NCBI RefSeq assembly: GCF_032164335.1
Contig: NZ_CP134152.1
Span: 2,108,001 to 2,172,000, forward strand
Length of the DNA: 64,000 nucleotides
Direction of reading: 5' to 3'
Source of the DNA: Winslowiella toletana
GTDB taxonomy: Bacteria > Pseudomonadota > Gammaproteobacteria > Enterobacterales > Enterobacteriaceae
Shown here: piece by piece, positions 58,856 through 64,000 of the stretch
How the letters are laid out: each line of letters opens with the position of its first letter
Numbering within the stretch: position 1 is the stretch's first letter
Notes under the pieces: model-generated
Told to the model about the DNA's origin: nothing
What the model saw: only the letters and a program-made list of their open reading frames with translations
Database searches by the model: none
Made by a program: the position numbers and the translations under genes

Positions 58856-59119
58856 TCAAATATTCACTATTTCAATGTCATAACCGGCTTCCTTTGCACT
58901 ACTTAACAACGAGCAAAGATTACTGGTATTCAACTTGGCATATTTATCATCTGCTGGAGCATTTTTTATGCCGGCTAAATAGGCTAATTTGTCAATTGCC
59001 GCAGTGGTCGCATTTTTGGTTTGTAGAATCATGTCGGTGAAGACATTAGTATCAATTTCTTGATCTACAACTTGGGGGGCATGTTTATACATTTTTGCAA
59101 CTTCAGAAAGCGTATTCAT
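58856..59119 (-). CDS. Small peptide, first gene of the cassette
   Basis: An 87-residue peptide starting MNTLSEVAKMYKHAP, with an excellent ribosome site (GAGAGGTG, four bases before the ATG). It is mostly helical and mildly acidic, with one Cys (NLCSLL, about residue 69) and a C-terminus ending YDIEIVNI. There is no Sec or Tat signal, no double-Gly leader and no carrier-protein DSL motif. As a leading small gene before a hairpin, a modifying-type enzyme and an exporter, it could be a precursor peptide, but it could equally be a small accessory protein. I do not recognise a family. Confidence 0.65.
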   Translation of the reverse strand: MNTLSEVAKMYKHAPQVVDQEIDTNVFTDMILQTKNATTAAIDKLAYLAGIKNAPADDKYAKLNTSNLCSLLSSAKEAGYDIEIVNI

Positions 59120-59493
59120 AAAACACCTCTCTAAGATATATTTAAGATTGCTGGTAAGGATTATTGGGGAATGCTTTAAGATAATTAACTTAAACTACGA
59201 TAATATTATTACCATCAGTCTGAATGGAATGTCAATGATTTTAATTTCTCACTTTAATGAGCTAATACTATTATTGAATTATTGAATTATATTTTAATGA
59301 TGCTTTTAGTATTAAAGGTAGTAATTATCATGATTATTATTAGGTTGTAGTGCGGAACATTGAAGCAAACGAGACCCGATAATCAGGGTCTCTTGTTAAG
59401 TATGGGCGGAACGTTAACTTCCTGATTGCTGATTTTTTATTTTCATCAAACAGGTCTATTCACTACCTGAACCTGTTCGGCTGGCATCAGCCA
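59120..59493. promoter_or_regulatory. AT-rich promoter region of the peptide cassette
   Basis: Strongly A/T-rich DNA, especially 59150-59350, that must hold the cassette promoter. A hairpin, GAGACCC-N8-GGGTCTC at 59371-59392, sits about 100 bases after the kinase stop and probably terminates the type VI operon. No other gene seen. Confidence 0.5.
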
Positions 59494-60936
59494 TCATTTC
59501 AGACCAGGATTGATCAGCCAGGTACCCGCACGATCAATTTTCACCGTCTGCGTACGCACCCGATCTTTCTGATGTACTTCAATATTATATTCACCGGCCG
59601 CCAGATTGAGCGATGCCAGACCATTGCTGGCGGGCTTAATCTCCACAGCATTACCGTTCAGCACCACCGACTCACCGTTTTCCAGCTTCAGATAAACCGT
59701 TGCCAGCGCGGGTGTATCGCTGCCGGTGACGGTCAGCGGTTTTGCCGCTGGCAGACTGCTGACAGCGGCGGAGTGTTCCACTACGCTACTGCCGCTCTTA
59801 TCGCGATTAATCAATACCGTCAGTGCAATCACCGCCAGCAATGCAAGGCCACTGAGCAGCATCAGGGCAGGTGAGACGCGACGTGGAGCGGCTGGCGTGA
59901 TGACATTATCCGCCGCACCGGCCGTCGGGTTCACCGCCAGTATCACTGCTTCGGCAGCGGTGGTTTCATCCGGTTGCTGAGCTTCCTCATTGGGTGGCGT
60001 TACCGTGCTTACCAGCTCCTGCACTTCGCTGACCGGTAAATCGATCAAGGCTGCCAGCTGGTCGATATTCTGCGGTCGATCTTCCGGCTTCATCGCCAGC
60101 GCGCGGTCGATAGCGTGCAGCAGTGGCAGCGAATAGCCCTCGGGTTGCAGCTGCGCCAGCGGTTGATAGCTGTCTTCAATGCAGCGCACCACACTGGTCG
60201 GTGGCGGGTGGCCGGTGACCAGCGTATGCAGCACGGCACCCAATGCGTAGATATCGGTCCATGGCCCTTGCTCGCTGTCGCTCTCTTCGCTGTATTGCTC
60301 AATCGGGGCGAAACCGGGCTTCAGCATAATTTCAGTTTCATCCGCCAGGTTGCCAATCTCTTTACGCGCTGAGCCGAAGTCCAGCAGTACCGGCAGCTGA
60401 TTTTCCTGAATCTGGATATTATCGAGAGAGATATCGCGATGCAGATAGCCCGCACGATGAATGGTATTGATTGCCCCAAACAGCGGTGACAGCAGCTGGC
60501 GAATCCAGCTCTCGTTTATCGCTTGCGGGCTGGTGAGCTGCCACTCTTTCAGCGTCATCCCGCTGTAAAACAGCGTACCCATATAGGCAGTGCCGTTCTC
60601 TTCCCAAAAGCGTAACACATGCAGCAGGCCGGGATGATTAAAGCGCGCCAGCAGGCGGGCTTCCTGAATAAAACTGTTCAGACCGGCATGGAACATTTTA
60701 TGGTAACGCTCGCCGCGCAGACCAAGGCTCAGATCCTCGTTGCGCATCGCCAGCGAAATGGGCATGTACTCTTTGATGGCGATAGTGCGTTCTAATAAAT
60801 GGTCCCAGGCGCGATAGACAATACCGAATCCACCGCCGCCAATCACTTCTTTGATTTCGAATTCATTGAAACGGTGCCCGGCAGGTAATGCATTTGGCAC
60901 GGTTTTTTGATTCTCATTTGCCGACATATTTGACAC
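59494..60936 (-). CDS. Type VI-associated Ser/Thr protein kinase (PpkA-like)
   Basis: Membrane kinase of 480 residues (477 from the ATG at 60927; a GTG lies at 60936). The kinase domain (about 25-290) has a Gly loop IGGGGFGIVY, VAIK-type Lys in IAIKEYMP, catalytic HRDISLDNI near residue 163, LLDFGSAR, and an activation segment ending FAPIEQY. One TM segment (LMLLSGLALLAVIALTVLI) precedes a periplasmic beta domain. With the PP2C and FHA genes upstream it forms the threonine-phosphorylation switch known from type VI systems. It is the last gene of that operon. Confidence 0.88.
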   Translation of the reverse strand: MSNMSANENQKTVPNALPAGHRFNEFEIKEVIGGGGFGIVYRAWDHLLERTIAIKEYMPISLAMRNEDLSLGLRGERYHKMFHAGLNSFIQEARLLARFNHPGLLHVLRFWEENGTAYMGTLFYSGMTLKEWQLTSPQAINESWIRQLLSPLFGAINTIHRAGYLHRDISLDNIQIQENQLPVLLDFGSARKEIGNLADETEIMLKPGFAPIEQYSEESDSEQGPWTDIYALGAVLHTLVTGHPPPTSVVRCIEDSYQPLAQLQPEGYSLPLLHAIDRALAMKPEDRPQNIDQLAALIDLPVSEVQELVSTVTPPNEEAQQPDETTAAEAVILAVNPTAGAADNVITPAAPRRVSPALMLLSGLALLAVIALTVLINRDKSGSSVVEHSAAVSSLPAAKPLTVTGSDTPALATVYLKLENGESVVLNGNAVEIKPASNGLASLNLAAGEYNIEVHQKDRVRTQTVKIDRAGTWLINPGLK

Positions 60937-60982
60937 TCTCTGAGAGCTAACGGCCTGATTACTGCAGGCAGTACGCCTGCGA

Positions 60983-61933
60983 TTAATTTAAGATGCGGTA
61001 TGCGCCAATTGCCGGATCGGCGAGATCGGCATGCAGTTCATCGACCAGCATCACATTCAGCTTCACTTTCCGATCGTACTGCGCTGCCCAGCTTTTCTTC
61101 ACCGCATCGACGCGGCTTTTTACCGCGGCCATATCCTCTGCGGCGTTCTTATCCATTTTTACCAGCAGCGTGCCGCTGAATGACCAGGCGTGCAAATGAT
61201 GATCAAACGGCAGGACCAGCCAGCTGTCGGCAGCCTGTTTACTGCCGATCACCATGCGCTGGTTATTGATCGTTACGATATCCAGCCCGTTGGCGGACGA
61301 ACGCATATTCACCAGTGGATAACCCCGCCAGAAGCTGATCGGCACTGGGATTTCTTTTCCGTCGGTTGACAGCGTCAGTTGGCTCTCGCCTTCCAGCCAG
61401 CCCTCGCGGGAGCAGCTCAGCGCGCCATCGTCGGGAATAAACAGCGATTGGCCATTTTCATTCCACCAGGTGCGGAAATGGCAACCGCTGGGCAGGTCAA
61501 AACGCTGCAACGGCTGACTGTCTGCCGGGCGCGAAAGATCGAGCGGGGCGGCATTGGCAGAGGTGGCCGTGGCGGTTGCATCGGCTGTTACTGTCGGCTG
61601 CCAGCGCTGCATTTTGCTGGCGTTGCCGCTGGCAAGTACCGAGCCTTTTTTATCGGTCATCTGCCACGGCAATGTCTCCAGCTGGTGACATTGTCCGGCT
61701 AACAGCGTGCCGACGCGCGGCAGGAAGTCGCTCAGTATTTGCGACTCTTTGCTCTCACCCGATACAATGCGCAGGTGAAGTGCTGGCTGGCACCAGTCCT
61801 CCGGCGCATTGCTGACGACATTATCGATAAACACTTCCAGTTCGAGACTCGGTGAATAGACCACCCGGTAATCCTCTGCACTGGCGGCAGAAGCCATTAA
61901 CACTGTCAAAACGCCGGGCAACCAGTATTTCAT
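60983..61933 (-). CDS. Periplasmic protein of the type VI cluster, unknown function
   Basis: A 316-residue protein with a signal peptide ending ASAASA. Paired cysteines (DWCQPALHL, GQCHQLE, GCHFRTWW, LSCSREGW) suggest two disulfides. The last quarter is charged and helical. No named domain is apparent. Its place between the PP2C and kinase genes suggests a periplasmic partner of the kinase sensor domain (inference). Confidence 0.65.
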   Translation of the reverse strand: MKYWLPGVLTVLMASAASAEDYRVVYSPSLELEVFIDNVVSNAPEDWCQPALHLRIVSGESKESQILSDFLPRVGTLLAGQCHQLETLPWQMTDKKGSVLASGNASKMQRWQPTVTADATATATSANAAPLDLSRPADSQPLQRFDLPSGCHFRTWWNENGQSLFIPDDGALSCSREGWLEGESQLTLSTDGKEIPVPISFWRGYPLVNMRSSANGLDIVTINNQRMVIGSKQAADSWLVLPFDHHLHAWSFSGTLLVKMDKNAAEDMAAVKSRVDAVKKSWAAQYDRKVKLNVMLVDELHADLADPAIGAYRILN

Positions 61934-61948
61934 AACGTTCCTTGGGGG

Positions 61949-62725
61949 TTAATCGCGAGGCGGCAAGAAGCGCGCCGAGTCAGACAATGATTGTAGTAAC
62001 GTCGTATCCTGTGGCGAACCGATCCACACGGCTACGGCGCTTAAATTATCGCTTTTGCTACTGCGATCTATAGCTTTCTGCATCAGCGCCAGCCACTCTT
62101 CAGGTGAGTTAACCATGCGCAATGCCTGTTCCATCTCTTCCGGCTGCAAATTCAGCCAGAAACCATCGGTACAGACTAAAAAAGCATCGCCGTCTTCCAG
62201 TTCCACCACATCGCTGTAACTGGCCTCTCGTTCGGCTTCTGCACCGAGCGCATTATAAAGTAAATTACTGTTAATTCCGGTATTTTCATAGCCCGCGTCC
62301 TTCATCTGCTGTGCCAGACTGTGGTCACGAGTCACCTGTTCAATATAACCGCGACGGAAGTGATAAATGCGGCTGTCACCTGCGTGCGCCCACCACGCCA
62401 GCGCTTGGGTGCGGTCAATAAACAGTGCCGCAAGGGTGGTGCTCATCCGCTGTAGTTTCGGATTTATCTGTTGTGCATCACGCAGCGTGCGGGCAGTTTT
62501 TTCTACCGCCTGACGAGTTTGTTGCGGATTGGCCGCGCGGCCACCATCCAGCTGGCCGAGTAAAGTGTCGCGCGTAATTCGCGCCGCTTTCTCACCACCC
62601 GGCAGCCCTGCCACGCCATCACACACCAGAAAACAGGCACTGCGTTCACCCAACAGGCTGCCGGTTAAGTCCTGATTGCTCTGCCTTGCGCCAGTCTGGG
62701 ACATTGAGCTAAAGGTAACCTTCAT
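61949..62725 (-). CDS. PP2C-family phosphatase (PppA-like)
   Basis: A 258-residue metal-dependent Ser/Thr phosphatase that reverses kinase action in type VI regulation. Motifs: Arg and Asp in ARQSNQDLTG, CDGVAGLPGG (where most relatives read DGMGGxxxG), HAGDSRIYHFR, LVCTDGFW and KSDNLSAVAVW. The metal-binding aspartates are all retained. Its start overlaps the FHA gene by four bases. Confidence 0.9.
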   Translation of the reverse strand: MKVTFSSMSQTGARQSNQDLTGSLLGERSACFLVCDGVAGLPGGEKAARITRDTLLGQLDGGRAANPQQTRQAVEKTARTLRDAQQINPKLQRMSTTLAALFIDRTQALAWWAHAGDSRIYHFRRGYIEQVTRDHSLAQQMKDAGYENTGINSNLLYNALGAEAEREASYSDVVELEDGDAFLVCTDGFWLNLQPEEMEQALRMVNSPEEWLALMQKAIDRSSKSDNLSAVAVWIGSPQDTTLLQSLSDSARFLPPRD

Positions 62726-63879
62726 TCGGCGTCCGCTTTTAGTTGTGAATCTTTATACTGATTAACCTCAACGTCATAGGCATGCAGAAACGCTTCGCCA
62801 AACAGCGTATGAAAGTCATCCTCAATTTCGCCCGCGGTATTTTGGTAATCGCGCACAAAATAGTCCCACATTGCGGCTTTGCGTGAGCTGGTAAAACTCA
62901 TTTTACTCACCACACCTTCGCGTCTGGCCTGATCTTCCAGCCGCTGCGGATTAAACGACTGTAGCATGGCGGCGATAATCGCACGGATTCCGGCGATCAT
63001 ACCTAACTGATGGGCCTGTAAATCAACCAGCGCATCGCGGACCGCGTGTTCAGGCTGCATAAAACCCGGCATCTGGCTCTGGTACATCTGCATCAGTACG
63101 GTTTTACCCGAGGGCAGGATCTTGAACGGATTATTCGCCTCATTCAGGATCATGGTCATTTCCGCTTTCACGCCGCGTTTTAAAATCGAGCGTGAGGACA
63201 ACAGTGCCACCGTACCTTGTGAAAACAGGCTTAACATGCGGCCGGTCATGCGCATATCTTCTTCCGTCAGCGGCAGTTCGCTTTGTCGGCTGTCGAGCCC
63301 CATCCCTTCCAGCAGAGCCTGAATCAATTTTTCATTACTGCAAGCGGAGCTCTGTTCACTGTGCTCGCGGGTCTGGTGTGGCAGCGGATCGATATCCAGC
63401 CGTGCGCTGTTGTGCTTTATTGCGCGAACCGTTGGGGTTTCGCTGTTGTTGTTGTCATGAGTCGCAGCGACGATGGGCTGTTCCGCAGCCAGAATTCCTA
63501 ACGGATCGGCAGCCAGCGCCGCGTCCTGACTAAACAGGGCGAGTGGATCAAGGTTGCCTGCCTGCGACTGAGTGGGGTCGACGACGTTTATCTGATAATC
63601 GCCGATCCCGAGCGAGTCTCCGTGTTGCAGCTCAACCTGATGGCCGCGCGCCAGCGGCACGCCATTCAGCATCACCGATGTCACGCTGCCACGATTGGTC
63701 AGACGACACTCTCCGCTGGCGGCGACATGTACCAATGCTTGCAGGCGTGAAATGGCGCGATCCTCATCAGGCAGCACCAGATCGTTGTCGACGCTGCGGC
63801 CGATGGTGCCGCCCGGTGGCAGAAAATCAACCGTGGTTGGCGTTATCACGGTACTGCTTTGCACAAGGATAAATCGCAT
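62722..63879 (-). CDS. tagH: FHA-domain type VI protein (TagH/ImpI/Fha-like)
   Basis: A 385-residue phosphothreonine-binding scaffold. N-terminal FHA domain (about 1-105): GGTIGRSVDNDLVLPDE, then AISRLQALVHV and the NRGSVTSVMLNG loop. The C-terminal domain (about 190-385) is the type VI-specific FHA extension, with QALLEGMGLD, LFSQGTVALLSSRS and FNPQRLEDQ. It presumably reads the kinase mark and licenses secretion-apparatus assembly, as in Pseudomonas. Confidence 0.88.
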   Translation of the reverse strand: MRFILVQSSTVITPTTVDFLPPGGTIGRSVDNDLVLPDEDRAISRLQALVHVAASGECRLTNRGSVTSVMLNGVPLARGHQVELQHGDSLGIGDYQINVVDPTQSQAGNLDPLALFSQDAALAADPLGILAAEQPIVAATHDNNNSETPTVRAIKHNSARLDIDPLPHQTREHSEQSSACSNEKLIQALLEGMGLDSRQSELPLTEEDMRMTGRMLSLFSQGTVALLSSRSILKRGVKAEMTMILNEANNPFKILPSGKTVLMQMYQSQMPGFMQPEHAVRDALVDLQAHQLGMIAGIRAIIAAMLQSFNPQRLEDQARREGVVSKMSFTSSRKAAMWDYFVRDYQNTAGEIEDDFHTLFGEAFLHAYDVEVNQYKDSQLKADAE

Positions 63880-63917
63880 AAAATTCCTGCATTAATAGGC
63901 CAGGTCGGCAAGTCGTG

Positions 63918-64000
63918 CTACTCAAACATCGGCGGATAAAGGCCGTTACGACCCGGTTGCGCACCTGCCGCCGGGTTGAAAAGCAGCGAAAAAAGTTGCG
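63918..64000 (-). CDS. C-terminal end of a further type VI operon gene (partial)
   Basis: The last 26 residues of a minus-strand gene that begins beyond the window, ending NGLYPPMFE at a TAG. It lies 38 bases from the FHA gene on the same strand, so it is presumably a type VI component, but the fragment is too short to identify. Confidence 0.55.
   Translation of the reverse strand, partial: QLFSLLFNPAAGAQPGRNGLYPPMFE

Noticed and set aside
58856..59119. Acyl or peptidyl carrier protein
   Set aside because: The 87-residue size fits, but there is no DSL-type serine motif and the helix pattern does not match.
58856..59119. Class II microcin/bacteriocin with double-glycine leader
   Set aside because: No GG/GA processing site after a hydrophobic leader, and no peptidase-containing ABC transporter nearby.

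Overview
This window is a chromosomal segment of an Enterobacterales bacterium, most likely Erwiniaceae (Erwinia, Pantoea or a close relative). The call rests on core genes that are near-identical in kind and partly in order to E. coli: ychF, pth/ychH, prs-ispE-lolB, hemA-prfA-prmC-sirB2-sirB1-kdsA, hslJ, chaA and chaC, plus yaiL and yajD. Between and beside these are accessory blocks not found at the E. coli positions. No tRNA, rRNA or CRISPR array was seen.

Layout. 0-6 kb: a DUF421 membrane protein, a SnoaL-like protein, an NlpC-like lipoprotein, a divergent LysR/MFS pair (ynfL/ynfM-like) and an EamA permease. 6-13 kb: an AT-rich leader followed by a five-gene chaperone-usher fimbrial operon (pilin, chaperone, usher, two-domain tip adhesin, second chaperone). 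13-17 kb: an RluA-family pseudouridine synthase, yaiL, yajD, and an old-yellow-enzyme/ArsR operon. 17-35 kb: a mosaic accessory region made of a HEAT-repeat protein, decayed IS30 and IS3 copies, a RadC fragment, a sigma-54-controlled export/signalling cluster, a truncated luciferase-like monooxygenase cut by an IS3-family element, a GIY-YIG protein, and a broken tyrosine integrase at the right edge next to ychF. 35-56 kb: mostly core genes, with a SulP transporter placed on the opposite strand between pth and ychF, and with a PhoD phosphatase, a GGDEF protein and an MFS/LysR pair between ychH and prs. 56-59 kb: an AT-rich three-gene cassette (87-residue peptide, tandem RmlC-like cupin protein, MFS exporter). 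59-64 kb: the end of a type VI secretion cluster (Ser/Thr kinase, periplasmic protein, PP2C phosphatase, FHA protein and the tail of one more gene).

Two systems deserve the most attention. First, the cluster at 22.2-31.5 kb appears self-regulated. A consensus sigma-54 promoter (22428-22443), preceded by three TTCCC-N6-GGGAA palindromes, drives an HlyD adaptor, an ABC ATPase and a MacB-type permease. They are followed by an NtrC-type activator, its histidine kinase and an Sfp-type phosphopantetheinyl transferase. Facing them is the stump of a natural-product-type luciferase-like monooxygenase, so the cluster looks like the export and regulation half of a biosynthetic locus whose synthetase genes were lost at the IS. 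Second, the cassette at 56.3-59.1 kb encodes a small peptide, then a hairpin, then a duplicated RmlC-fold protein translationally coupled to an MFS exporter. It has the architecture of a peptide modification/export operon, but I recognise no described system with these parts.
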